64,000 nucleotides of DNA from an uncultured Bacteroidales bacterium. GTDB taxonomy: Bacteria > Bacteroidota > Bacteroidia > Bacteroidales > Paludibacteraceae. The translations under genes and the position numbers were made by a program. The notes beneath the pieces were generated by a model, which was not told the DNA's origin, made no database searches, and was given only the letters and a program-made list of their open reading frames with translations. This document shows, one piece after another, positions 33,001-36,002 of this stretch (within the stretch, counting starts at the first letter, position 1; each line of letters starts with the position of its first letter). The stretch is taken from positions 1-64,000 of the forward strand of contig CALFTM010000047.1 in NCBI GenBank assembly GCA_937916355.1, read 5' to 3'.

Positions 33001-34488
33001 CATTTTATCCAAACAATCGTGGTTGATGACCTCGATGGAGATCTTTCTCCCTATATACGGACGAAGATCGTATGAGATCGTTGTCCAGTCTTTATAGTAG
33101 GTTGTAGCCAATTGCGACGAGCTTAATTCGCTTTGATAACAAGGTTTGTTATTGGTGGTGGTAGTTATTTCTGTAGTGTGTTTTTTGCAAACGCCTCCAT
33201 GACTCTCACAATTAGCTGTAAAGTCAGGTTCTTCAAGATAATAGTGCATAGTGGGTTTGGGTTCTTTCCACGAGCATTTAGAGCAGAATTCCTTGTCAAC
33301 CCACACATATTTATACTCCCCCATGTCAATGGAAGTGCTTGAGGCGAAATCTGCTACTTTATAGTATTTCCCGTTTTTATAGACAAACGAAGAACCTTGG
33401 GGTTTGTTATTGCCAATATAATATTCTTTTCCGTTAATGTTTTCTACTTTTATTTCTGTCCCTTTTTCTTTTTGTTTTCGCCCCATCCAATTGTAATAAC
33501 TAAATTCTGTGCAGACACCGTTGGAGGATTTTTCGCAGTCGTATTGTGTATTGCTGTATCTTTTGATTTCGTATGCTGTTACTATCTTTTCAAACCATTT
33601 TTGTTCTTCAACTTGGGTGATGAACGAGTGTTCACAATTGAAGTTGGTCGCATCCTTATGGCTTTCACATTCGGCGCAAACGATTGTGTTTAAGTCAGGA
33701 CTCTCACAGGTTTTGTCAAGAAGAATGTTGTTGTCGTATGTCTCGCATTCCACACAATACGTGATCTCTGTTCCTGTTTTCGCTTTTTCGCTGGCCTTGG
33801 TAAGACCTTCGTTGGTTGCGACAACGGATGATGCGCAGAACGGAGCTGTGATATTGCCCTCTTCGTCTGTTTCTCCTATCATGACAGAGAATGGAGGGGC
33901 ATGATTAATGTTGTGGTCCAATGAATTCGCATTTTCTAAGACCGCAGCGTATTTGTAAGTGAGAAGAGATGAGTTTTCAGTCACGGTAAATGTGTATCGC
34001 ATTTTTTCTGCCATAGCTCTTTTTTTCCAGTCCATCGTGCCTATTAAGGTTTGGCTTTCTGACGACGTCATGCTTTCAGGTTCCTCGTTAGAACCTATTC
34101 TTACTGCGTATTTGCTTCCGTGAGGAACTTGAAGTAAGTTGTCACACGCAACGTTTCCATCATTGCTTGCGGAGGACATCAAGTCAAAAGCCCCATAGAT
34201 AGTTCCTGTGATTTGAGAGTTTCTGATTGTCCATGCATCTCCTCCAATATGTTTTTCGTTTTTTTGGATGTTGGAAAACACCATGTTGGCAGTTGTGCTT
34301 GTTAAGTTGTCTTGCCCATAATACGAATAGTAACGAGTCCACCCATCATAAGTTCCGTTCTCGAAACTCATGTTAGGAGTGTCTTGGTTCACCTCCTGCG
34401 CCGATAGGGCGATAGGGAAGGCTATTATGGTCAGCCCTAATAGGATTTGTATAACTTGTCTCATAATTATATGTAATAGTCTATTCAT
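9079..34488 (-). CDS. Giant T9SS type B secreted protein with about 90 Ig-like modules
   Basis: An unbroken frame for about 8,469 residues (near 0.9 MDa). I choose the ATG at 34488, giving a signal peptide ending F-P-I-A-L-S-A before Gln; an ATG at 34464 is equally good, while a TTG at 34515 is unlikely. Order of parts: signal peptide; an N-terminal domain (S-F-E-N-G-x-x-x-G-W, later Y-K-D-W-T-T and S-Y-G-Y-F-T) interrupted by CxxC-rich insertions at about residues 240-530; some 90 Ig/PKD-like modules of 70-95 residues; one cysteine-free PKD-like module; and a C-terminal CHU_C domain with E-A-F-S-P-N-N-D-G-L-N-D, the T9SS type B sorting signal. It is predicted to be exported by T9SS and to form a very long surface fibre or be released. 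A weak -7 candidate (TTACTTTG, 34579-34572) lies upstream. An adhesive or gliding role is inference. Confidence 0.93.
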   Translation of the reverse strand: MNRLLHIIMRQVIQILLGLTIIAFPIALSAQEVNQDTPNMSFENGTYDGWTRYYSYYGQDNLTSTTANMVFSNIQKNEKHIGGDAWTIRNSQITGTIYGAFDLMSSASNDGNVACDNLLQVPHGSKYAVRIGSNEEPESMTSSESQTLIGTMDWKKRAMAEKMRYTFTVTENSSLLTYKYAAVLENANSLDHNINHAPPFSVMIGETDEEGNITAPFCASSVVATNEGLTKASEKAKTGTEITYCVECETYDNNILLDKTCESPDLNTIVCAECESHKDATNFNCEHSFITQVEEQKWFEKIVTAYEIKRYSNTQYDCEKSSNGVCTEFSYYNWMGRKQKEKGTEIKVENINGKEYYIGNNKPQGSSFVYKNGKYYKVADFASSTSIDMGEYKYVWVDKEFCSKCSWKEPKPTMHYYLEEPDFTANCESHGGVCKKHTTEITTTTNNKPCYQSELSSSQLATTYYKDWTTISYDLRPYIGRKISIEVINHDCLDKMYRCGMCTRMMDAKTVSSTTGKGWCGYCNTNYRADKVYAAGPHRSYGYFTAQTQPMKLKIKNCGGDEVEVTAPEGFTNYTWGDKFYRKDKTNVAYIKRDDIDESATYSVTMSSNNNDPNLVGSGSDCTTVTETFTLTKNPYKGDLDVDVACFNEVILTDETEITPIKLNGQDETPDEILYQIWSYVDPNDNKTYQIQGNPVTVQLPLLKGEQSRTHDIGVMLVTANDCRINLSTKATVKRRPEVEILGDPTICNGEEKELQLAKGVYTGSNATQDDYKNWKEKDYDYQWVDEANNTLKQGGGEEGTKLTISPVKGSNTYFLNVISEELSNQEKIRQCVYTGSHTILVYESPNITLDADGMKLDADQNKYIDVCEGDSATINATSNMSSHFTWDVAVIKPGIDANTKYEDAHHFTSPAVTDTVTYYYYATTDKGCTGMDSVKLNKLESPDLEIEGPTQVCDGTDYEFIAHAKDLDAIDPDRYVWYFENGSSLQQKTSTILFKHAPNDNQYKLSLFGENKGTGCNSKIDTIITINANPQLTVSPAQRVYCENEEFTLDVTGADSCTWVGTNNPSFTDDNQLSLTDTANTAKTMYEVTGFQFHKYGENGEYRTVCENKMEVPITVNVAPKAYITGSLVVCEGETFKLDGSGAASYEWYSDQDGTIKKGNSYSGTAEAGKSSITVYMKAYDQPNHTGCSSVTSVTLSVHKAPNFEVGTDKALVCAGERVVLSATSESNDVDNDNCVKEFEWDNGTISANYTTNVTATQTFKVKGTNYFGCTSSEKGITVIAVPNPTFTTTPNNPTACEGSVVNLTASITPVTIGNGSYTDAYEWTYENKQAGTEAQLTHSPSGSGTIYYEVTGSRKYSVDVDPTASGTSTVATATCVSSLRPAVSISAAPPMTIKGYESGVCEGASITLSAEGAGQGEPYTWGTWSPTSGYDYNSLPTGTTVQGDGTLLIKGETLNDRIYAVKAIGANNCVGQTYITLKTHPKPTLSALQDKEYCENQLVTISASLKASNADVVPTYSWELRDANDKSIGDASSQDVTLSLAQTTKFKVSALSQYGCQSDPVSATYTAKPYPQILNDASNSDYVCTEGKDLKLKVGEQTDVKYEWKSLATDGTTSNTNEFFVSQNTLKNATSGISNYNVNLKITKNGCTTDTTYMLTVSIPPTIYITGTTSVCANQTVTLTAKGGSTGNYEWNTNETTDKITPIIKTGDNTFSVTGVDAKGCKATSESYIVKGTSAPNIEITAASNEVCQGSSVAISATGSNNANGYTWTYTVGTGADAVTKNYACTQCANINPIINEDVVYTVVGEDGAGCTGTAQVAITAKQTPVLSITAANNIVCKNGTTTLTATNSNENIVGNITWSWNDGNSSTSSSISSDVLISDRDYTVTANANGCEAQASTTIRVYPDEQVGIDKGVGYVCEGGKLSVSAIGGSGEKSDYVWTRSDDSSWKETGQSITLENVNKDIIITLNAKTTNGCPATPTKAEISYIASPVVSITKDNDPNIFCPGGSLKLTAAGGANDQMSANGWTWYLGSTELDGKTNSYQITNMTTGQYTYKVKGTNTHGCESQEVSVDVNVATEPNLTLTASKDPICRNLKETITAQTTETDATISWQGKTAQAINPTATFDSILSIAKEYTFTAELTNTANNCKTSKSISVKVLDIPTVTLTSVSGLSSVCEGEEIELNAIASGANNITEYEWVNATADNTNPSKATLTPDANTNNATVKVSDGTCWSEPASYKVGINAKPTILINGFADGSDKTCLNSKIDLKASGAADDNYTWYVVSGNSVQSMGNGITYSPTITSVTKFKATGNSVDGCQGEAYFTVTPKDLPTFTVSDVNVCENTAAELEFSNVNADKLTISWQGGSTTISPSDQTASYTTGALSASRLFTIEAELDVCKSEKKNVNANVLALPDIQISCDPLDRAVCETSGNLKLTATGGNGTYTWTKANGNNPNLTINTSSETAEIAIADRKAKAGTFKYKVSSLGSNGCAGTDSIEITIHPAPSVTVTAASNAVCFGSDAELTANPTIQNGAGINGYVWYDGQGNQIGLGKVLKPTIEEASQFKVSITDANGCVATSAITSINVNPLPQPDWNPVTVCKGSDATVTLDKGSAITKIEFSDGETIEGNSRTFTSVDKSETFDIKVYDENQCSKDTFLTINMDDLPVISGDSPLDVCSGEPFNVKAIANNCTISWNQTEVNNAGTTVKVNDQQEVEGTITINNQDPTQSYRFTATATSESGAKCSNTKIFEVNVHKIGTNSITPDNSVVINNNEYYICEGTTIKLSSKNAFSRYEWREKGNDNVLDVNSEATFSPTNTQTYVLTAFDVYGCSVSSEITINVIEKPDFEFDNLTQVCPNETTVVKLINYTDPKTTTYNWTIGGKNVNNGGVAQSFELPAQTDIKVVAENTIINSCRTDKSTSIAPYDKPSFDILTDKQDICEGEVVEFSATNNNYSYQWYAGNQATGKVVSDNASHSVTGASGAQSITYTAVATDKNNNCTSVETKTITVKPTAQFNLVGSGTACEGIAVVVKKGEGGDATNFMWLDANKNATGITASEQSFTIPVGSEDNFAYEGYLVGWNSNNCPDTVAYNVTKGSAPSITINKNEPICSGNSPVIEIGGTASTIEWYEKGVEQNEQNRLGTGNLSTEIEGIKDQKLTSDKTYVLVGYLGGTGTCKASEEVTVKVYSRPSATLTIDKKDCIGEENVFRVTDKNGYKYQWYKKDENGDQPIDNATSNTYIAKESAHGDHTYVVKVSELVVGDLTCETQIEGKITVQPNPSPTITATKENVCDGENVTLQANGNYSSFAWYTSDGTTDQSLNLTTSAIDQTPEIGTTTYKVVVQSEFGCEGEESITISAHPKPIFDITAQTICPNTPAIMTVGTNSTASSLTWRGVNGVRNGNTWTASNAISQPTTYNISAKRVHTDLTCTNDTSIVVNLHPEPVVDLLVNGELTTNDYEICPKTKSVELKVKGAGNTTIKAVDWKNGTTSLSKENPYTATITENNNSFTFDVVVTDNENECNTSLQQTIKKKQVTPIVIGEPKVICEGDNITLSIKQGNADLYNWTVKKVADQTDITNVSFSNAKQSEITIHNVTEDIEVSVVGTEDGCEVDGNSVTVTPKKVPTFTTITSNQANGAMAVCSGLPIELTATATNNTDSVKWESQVAGKGTSSYTTQFSTSNTTTQKYKVTVSDGTCHAESFVEVTYYPNPVLAIPGDHAFCKGDSTTLTAISTNGATMKSFQWYNNNNNKKQPIDGEEKEQMLIKQGGVYYVSGIDVNNCQSDTVASRSVVVPDKPTVTDPTAGKACVGEEVQLSVNNTQTYNNVSWYKKDGNGNLLVGSGTTTNVILTDADVEYYYIAEKKTNLATSSLTCSSTSNSVTVKGSAAPSWTVDIPQTICEGSNAVISIVSENDDIKFEWKDGNGADLGTGLSQTINSVQGTINYTITGNLNGCKVEKPVTISSTPLPIINGVDVLPQICEGQNISMVADAPGATKYNWFVWETTQAEPTQATATTQSNSYTNPDNEKLKSATYSYKLIVENKCASEPTTGSFIVNPKPDFSINGERTYCENATTDLTIGKITAGTVSWYNYVNGNKGSLISTGDIATNHLQQAVNKNGATYYAEVNDGKCESSQTVDVYAYPQSTFKVIGKDSICVGGETTLTITGSQAGDIISVSGDGVSNVATGQYKFNPTTTTEYRVSLTTAQGNCSRDTIIVIEVINNPDIYINDVLNGNAEVCQGNTSVSLKATSNTTGATISWEDNSTNADRSVTPEGSTTYTATAKVALPYSNKFCTSETNFTVTVNDTPTATITGVPYACEGATATFSIENANTSLYNYSWENGSTATERTETITQDKTFKLSVENKTTHCIGHTEHKVAKKEIPTLSVEYNNKTVTSALFVCKGSTLGDVTASSSSPDEPTFWWEEDGSTINNDNDKKEILTGIIINKARRFTAFTKTKFGCKASQEVEVNFWSLPEVDLTLDNKICNNGKAGLTANASEGTAPYTYTWSIDKDATLNATDKNKVVTSDNKAVTSALSEATGTYNVTVQVTDDKGCKSNSTTQKIVVSKTPTIEIEIKDGKNTVCEGQEVTLSADGAGTNGTYDWYVNGVQKATDDTITQAITAGTTFYAMGTTSDGCSANSNVVTVSVKKKPSITIKNNNPICIGNSNVITITPDSPTATVSIQGLTHNGNDWTVTPSIVGTNTYDVEITDGDCSSDTSFNVIVNELPVVAINGYSENGRQEVCLNDPNGVSLNATVTTSATEDPKYTWSPKGLNNIGNGSSITAGSDMERDYTVEVVDGNGCKSSATFNVAINPLPQFSLVGKNAGCVGTDLKIEVQSTSGSSEATSYDWGTLSNNNQDRSVSLNITSGLKETYSVTATDAKGCTYTATHAVQAIELPDFSIVPAKIDICHMDSPTLNVTSNTDEAYTYTYTCPNGDKTDPIANTSWTDSNTKSASTLPYQYTVKADRTETLGQESYTCSSSKVAEVNVHELPTISTLGDVFLCENSGGNVTLSAEGATTYEWKIATSGTTNNKAGWDAITGNISQGGKYNISLKDDDKGKTHYYIVKGTENTYNCVNYAIHEIVYSDEKMVDLPIEYVPVCYGNDVTITFNNQDKYNLTWTGDGVNNQTDETISIQEAKTDGEEYKVKAEASNGCTATKTYRLKVKDNPTLTGDNLNVCLNNDAKLEIEIEKSNDANVNQVISFVGQTIPGTSFSFDNKTSLIATYTHKKVAAKQSLSFVGKNIYTVVTTTSQNVTKDLTCSTTKDFTINTLALPAVSIKDVDAICLGSSVTLEVENPNSTTVYTWTDPAKTETPGTTSLTATPSQAGTHQYKVEADNGCIDSAFISVKVDTIPTFTLSGIDAICEGNTTTITASNRRLQYDWGVTGNYSTNNTYKSQTISGDITISVKGKDDYCTSGTEIFKITKKENPNLVITANDYVCEGDDISLTVKDINEKLQGTTFEWYNDRNNKSDKFTKKDVRDEVSKFIVYGTNNECIDTAEWTVYKRELPTIAIEAENAYCPKSDITLKATGAGDNGRYSWSTVEVGKGNAQYDNNNANDTYNINPFTQATTLYVWGKDANGCENKVQKTISVHERPDFQVLGDTVVCYNGSTTLSAKSVGSSVSFTWQIAGDDNVTNGNIFKINDITEDVKVTVTAKDGNSCDSVYSFVVRAKAYPTITSNLVDKGIATFDTAICRGSNITLGIKDIAAASNGSPASIQWLNAAGTPISGATGYTYDATNVNVDNTKYSVKATYSYLQYNGQVQCTSQETFTINTHNLPVIDITGTTNICLNEKTTLTATPGYKSYQWKKEGNNNLDTDNVIANLSPTTNTTYVVEVVDGNNCSNSNSVTVTVKDLPEFTLSSPSNDICEGNVATITANNSTLLYDWSGSGYQSKTSHDVTIAKDTTITISAIDQGTQCVGTESITLKTKPFPVIALSAPSFICEGESGIVKNIGADNYTWVWKEDDKNGKVLSTNDQCSTGEMKSDKTIYVAATLNGCTSEQTVNVPAAPLPTIKIDNAPEARVCSGSCITINATGGTAYRWDNDTEYKETPSITPCGFKTTTVHKVWGKNANGCVNSASITIYVDELPDFGISAEKGYCEGEVATLSANNDALSYEWSTKSDFSDIVSRSQVFNPTIDKETTYYVRGTSNDGCTNEGVKSVSLEMYKYPEITFLQEPSSVCEGTTANFEIKVSNGVSSTYEWNGKSSEEPTFTTDTIKQVTNITVAAISTTGGCKTEVTKTVGTLSLPTISVEKETVCIGDSANLTASSGVTIKNWKWISGTSEKVVGTDAGYKTPKIYADSLYIVYGEDDKGCIGSKEVTVTNHPAPVFSINSNAPVCEGGDVVLTADNRSLTYNWGDGIFKSDYTFTKPAVEGENYTVIGKSVENCTDTLVVNAITIRKNPIFSVSMTNDLGKNDNHVCLNGNMTLNASSGDNRTYTYKWGENSEATGREFKLTDITEATTISVTAYEHLKTVDGMSEYCETRIDTTIEVWALPDVIVTATPGAICIGNEVTLKAEGASSFKWEYNNEETATITIKPSKEGPVSYEVEGTDKNGCKNTGIGEVIVNPLPELVIDPVDPVCRGTQAYISAGGSASHYEWREEGSSDLIGTADFINPTVDPQDGKNSIKYYVRAEDLNSCVKYDSVEVSVKEYPELTHYSKIGGTTAKDSVCRGQQEITIHVEGANTWSWLDDPNNTNAFRKLTHLSSEKKLIVYGTTNGCTTEDTITIGIWDLPDFTIDGTTSVCLYDDIILNASANNPSNKYIYTWKAVNNGADFVGDNYTETTQEVEDKSFSVVATDKNGCYKMQPYNGVKINSLPTVTILRGDSTVCEGTEITREVDGSALDHTWYTATSMPATWEQKVTGDEFTTNVGKTTYIKVEGTDINGCMNKDSITVDIKPFPTLEVVEAPENVCYGTEARIVVTGADSYTWDTNEGVSDSTDASGKKYTIIKEVLTSDRTFTVYGSTASCETALDITVGIWELPSIAITTTNPNNEICIYDGIQLKGTNGKSGSYIWYEEGASESFSQNDDVIVKPTQNTTYVVEGEDANGCRNTAEFDVIVNALPDVEIDGVESICKEEEITLTAVSQSNIRNYNWKHSGEALSTITVEILQDQTFEVEVEDLNGCKNTATHNVTALDIPTLSGDIPDYICFGETAKITLNGADKYYNSAAQEIIGGQMSLSPSRDTSFTITGYVGTCAKTMDLNLPVMSKPEIWISANQSAICKGVDETTLTANGAKTYQWYEDDVKTGNTSASRIVSPTQTTTYKVYGVDEKGCYNWSEEFVLTVNELPSFTVHGEALVCKGDYDTLYVEYDKTLPGQATSFTWMNTGEVKDTITPSINQKTTYVVVGKNDFGCEAQRSITVDKKDYPTLLFKTNVPSICEGEDIVVSAITNSNNIVWQDGSTGRDFAIDSILTGRTLTAEVELDGCKTTDQFIVNVNPKPYVWITGDRDVCAYTPMKLTANGAQTYTWNTGKNGSVLSQTIKSGGVYKFDVTGVDENGCSFKSDPFEVTIHNNPIVKVTGDRYVCEGGVATLTATGAETYVWSAGIASSDATVYPIINKTTTFTVTGTDAYGCVGTSNGFEVKKIDYPTLTHNAPTSICKGEELKFNVSGATKYIFEGETFNTNEFNYSEKLENSTTLNIIGDVNGCQTALPITVEVNQLPTIWISGDASVCKDKSTLLTATGARSYEWFLSKENERIGNASSYNARPEKTTTYKVIGTDINNCKSETTHTVKVDSLPKFEISGPDSTCNGNTISLKIVRGDALSYSWNNGAVGDAITPIITGSKSFQVTAVGSNGCEATKTHIVKSFPYPQLTVSAPSTVCAKEEVRINMSGANYYNWTSDPENHSGVLLDNPENTTVYQVEGISNNCASKASITVNVLPTPSVTYQGNASICKGDRMQLVAYGAENYRWNTGLSKDTLSTYPNSTQDYWVIGTDKNGCSTKVNIPVTVNEKPTFELTAEDSICRGYYAEFSANSDKELTYFWGFGSNVADDARSKNEEIVTEQIDRSMMVYVTATDVNGCKANVYHHINIKPSPKLSILGDLSVCLGDEVSLTGAVADSDEESKVTYQWVYNTGAEKNDTLDGKNLTFVPRGNTRITLLGTLGACVTEVEAMIKSKMKPNVAVLGDNYVCSGQDAILLANGADAYEWILENNDTINGHVITVPSLYKPTTVTVNGYSNEGCSNTTTFTVDVRETPDVWVKLLKVEGCPGETTRIHVVAGGASEYSWSSEPKSKEIAGNATNELRDVPIDELTKITVIGVDEAFKCEGTASLYVDTLAHKPIKFSVNPSIILEENPIVNLKAEYPTKDASWMWDAGDNIGTDLEGMNVTYNYPNASTQDSFIIQAKVIDEQGCELTADSTIYVWKKFWVPEAFSPNNDGLNDLFRLRGTQFLTSVHVLIYNRIGTVVYESNDINGNWDGKYNYEDCPMGVYGYTIFWESDFRGITKSGTERGHLELIR
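9600..32290 (-). repeat. Protein-level tandem array of Ig-like modules
   Basis: Each module begins P-x-[ILF]-x-[IV], has V-C-x-G about 12-15 residues later, Y-x-W in the middle, T-T-Y-x-V-x-G, then G-C, and ends x-x-x-P. I count about 90 modules by these marks. From about 10,300 to at least 21,600 they run as a three-module cycle (A-B-C) of roughly 660-750 bp. Copies differ strongly at DNA level, so the array is old rather than freshly amplified. Confidence 0.85.
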
Positions 34489-34715
34489 ATCTTTCTGACT
34501 TTTAGTTCGTTGCAATTGTTTGAACCATACTACAGTTCAATTTTCAAAATTAATCTGTTTTTTTTTAAATACAAAGTAAATTTTTATGTTTTTTTTAGTT
34601 TATTTATATCTGTTTAATCCATTTGTTTATGTTCAGAAGTAGGGACATGTTGTAAAATTTTCTTTCTGAAAATCAGTTAGATGTGGTGGGCGTTTTAAAA
34701 AAATATCATAAAAAG

Positions 34716-34746
34716 TTTGTAGATTACAAGAATCGGTGTATCTTTG
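34716..34746 (+). promoter_or_regulatory. Full Bacteroidota promoter of the tRNA gene
   Basis: TTTG (34716-34719), 19 bases, then TATCTTTG (34739-34746): an exact match to the two-part consensus at the canonical spacing. The tRNA begins 34 bases further on. Confidence 0.85.
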
Positions 34747-34780
34747 CATCGTCAAACTGAAAATGACGTGTTTTAATAAT

Positions 34781-34853
34781 GGCGGATTAGTGTAGTGGCC
34801 TAGCACGGAGCTCTCTCACGGCTCAGACTCGGGTTCGATTCCCGGATCCGCTA
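34781..34853 (+). tRNA. tRNA-Glu (anticodon CTC)
   Basis: 73 bases fold as a standard cloverleaf. The acceptor stem GGCGGAT pairs with ATCCGCT (the first pair is G-U). The D arm closes GTGT with GCAC. The anticodon stem GAGCT/GGCTC carries the loop CTCTCAC, giving anticodon CTC (34815-34817). The T arm has loop TTCGATT. The anticodon reads GAG. The 3' CCA is not encoded (A is followed by CAA) and must be added by the nucleotidyltransferase. Its own promoter and terminator make it a single-gene unit. Confidence 0.88.
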
Positions 34854-34859
34854 CAATGG

Positions 34860-34889
34860 AGGAACTTCAATGGTGGAGTTCCTTTTTTT
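34860..34889 (+). terminator. Terminator of the tRNA gene
   Basis: AGGAACTTC pairs with GGAGTTCCT around a short loop, followed by seven T. It starts within ten bases of the tRNA 3' end. Confidence 0.85.
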
Positions 34890-34998
34890 GTGTAATGAAC
34901 AATGGATGTGAAAGTTCACTGGTTTTTGCTTTCTTGGTTGCATTCTTTATGTGATTAAGAAAAGCGAAGCTTTTTTTGTTGTTCCATAATGTGTGATT

Positions 34999-35994
34999 AT
35001 GAAATCGATTTTTTTGCTTATTTTTTCTTTGTTGTTTGTCTCCTGTTCTCAAGGTAAAGTAGAGGGGAAGTCGAACAATGTGGGAACTGAAAAATCGGAT
35101 GATGTTTCAATTGTCCGACCGGTTTTTTCTTCTGATTCTGCCATGAGGTTTATAGAAGAACAATGTGCGTTTGGCCCACGTGTGCCGGGTAGCAAGGCGC
35201 ATGCAGAATGTGCGGAGTATTTGTATGGACAATTGAATGCCTATTGTGATGTTGTGAAACGACAGCCTTTTGAGGCTCAACTATACAACGGGAAAAAAAT
35301 GGCTGGGGTAAATTTAATAGCACAGATTTGTCCAGATTTGTCCCCTCGTGTTGCGCTTTTTGCCCATTGGGATTGTCGCCCTTTTTGTGATAATGATATA
35401 GAGGCGAATTGGCATAAACCTGTGATGGGTGCCAATGATGGGGCTAGTGGTGTTGCGGTCTTGTTGGAGGTGGCACGTCAGTTGAAATTGTCGGGCGACT
35501 CCATTGGTGTGGATATTGTTTTTCTCGATTTAGAAGATTATGGACAACCCTCCTTTGAAAAAGGAGAAAAAGAAGATACTTGGTGCTTGGGTTCTCAATA
35601 TCTCTCTCGAAATCCTTATTATCCAGCCAAATACTCTTCCAGACCACAATGGGGGATTCTGTTGGACATGGTGGGAGGAAAATCTCCAGAGTTTGGTTTC
35701 GATCAAGTCTCCTTTCATTTCGCAGAGTCCTACTTGAGGAGAGTGTGGAAAAATGCAAGAGATTTAGGATATGGCAAATCTTTTGTCGTGAAAGAGTCGG
35801 GTTCAATTTTGGACGACCACTATTACCTCAACCTACAAGCAGGAATACCAACGATTGACATCATAGATTTCAATCAAAATAGAGGATTCCCCGATACATG
35901 GCATACAGTAAGAGATATACCGGAAAACATTGATAGGCAGTCGCTTCAGATGGTTGGGGAGGTTGTGTTGTTTAGTATTCGGAACGGTCGTTGA
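34999..35994 (+). CDS. M28 family metallopeptidase / glutaminyl-cyclase-like lipoprotein
   Basis: 331 residues from the ATG at 34999; a GTG six bases upstream is possible but unneeded. The signal peptide ends in the lipobox F-V-S-C (Cys16), so it should be a lipoprotein in the periplasm or outer membrane. The zinc peptidase fold of M28 shows F-A-H-W-D (about 123), G-A-N-D-G-A-S-G (about 146), L-D-L-E-D-Y-G (about 178), L-L-D-M-V-G (about 222) and T-W-H-T-V (about 301). The W-D-x-R-P motif and overall spacing resemble Bacteroidota glutaminyl-peptide cyclotransferases, which convert N-terminal Gln of exported proteins to pyroglutamate. That activity would suit T9SS cargo, many of which begin with Gln after signal cleavage, including the giant and the 471-residue protein here. 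An aminopeptidase role is the alternative. The next gene starts 8 bases later. Confidence 0.82.
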   Translation: MKSIFLLIFSLLFVSCSQGKVEGKSNNVGTEKSDDVSIVRPVFSSDSAMRFIEEQCAFGPRVPGSKAHAECAEYLYGQLNAYCDVVKRQPFEAQLYNGKKMAGVNLIAQICPDLSPRVALFAHWDCRPFCDNDIEANWHKPVMGANDGASGVAVLLEVARQLKLSGDSIGVDIVFLDLEDYGQPSFEKGEKEDTWCLGSQYLSRNPYYPAKYSSRPQWGILLDMVGGKSPEFGFDQVSFHFAESYLRRVWKNARDLGYGKSFVVKESGSILDDHYYLNLQAGIPTIDIIDFNQNRGFPDTWHTVRDIPENIDRQSLQMVGEVVLFSIRNGR

Positions 35995-36002
35995 ATTTGC
36001 TT

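Noticed and set aside
34464..34515. TTG at 34515 as start of the giant protein
   Set aside because: It adds nine polar residues before an ATG that already gives a good signal peptide; the ATG at 34488 or 34464 is more likely.
34960..34977. AAAAGC-GAA-GCTTTT hairpin with T run before the M28 gene
   Set aside because: The stem is A/T-rich with a three-base loop and would lie in the leader of the M28 gene, with a good terminator already at 34860; too weak to call.
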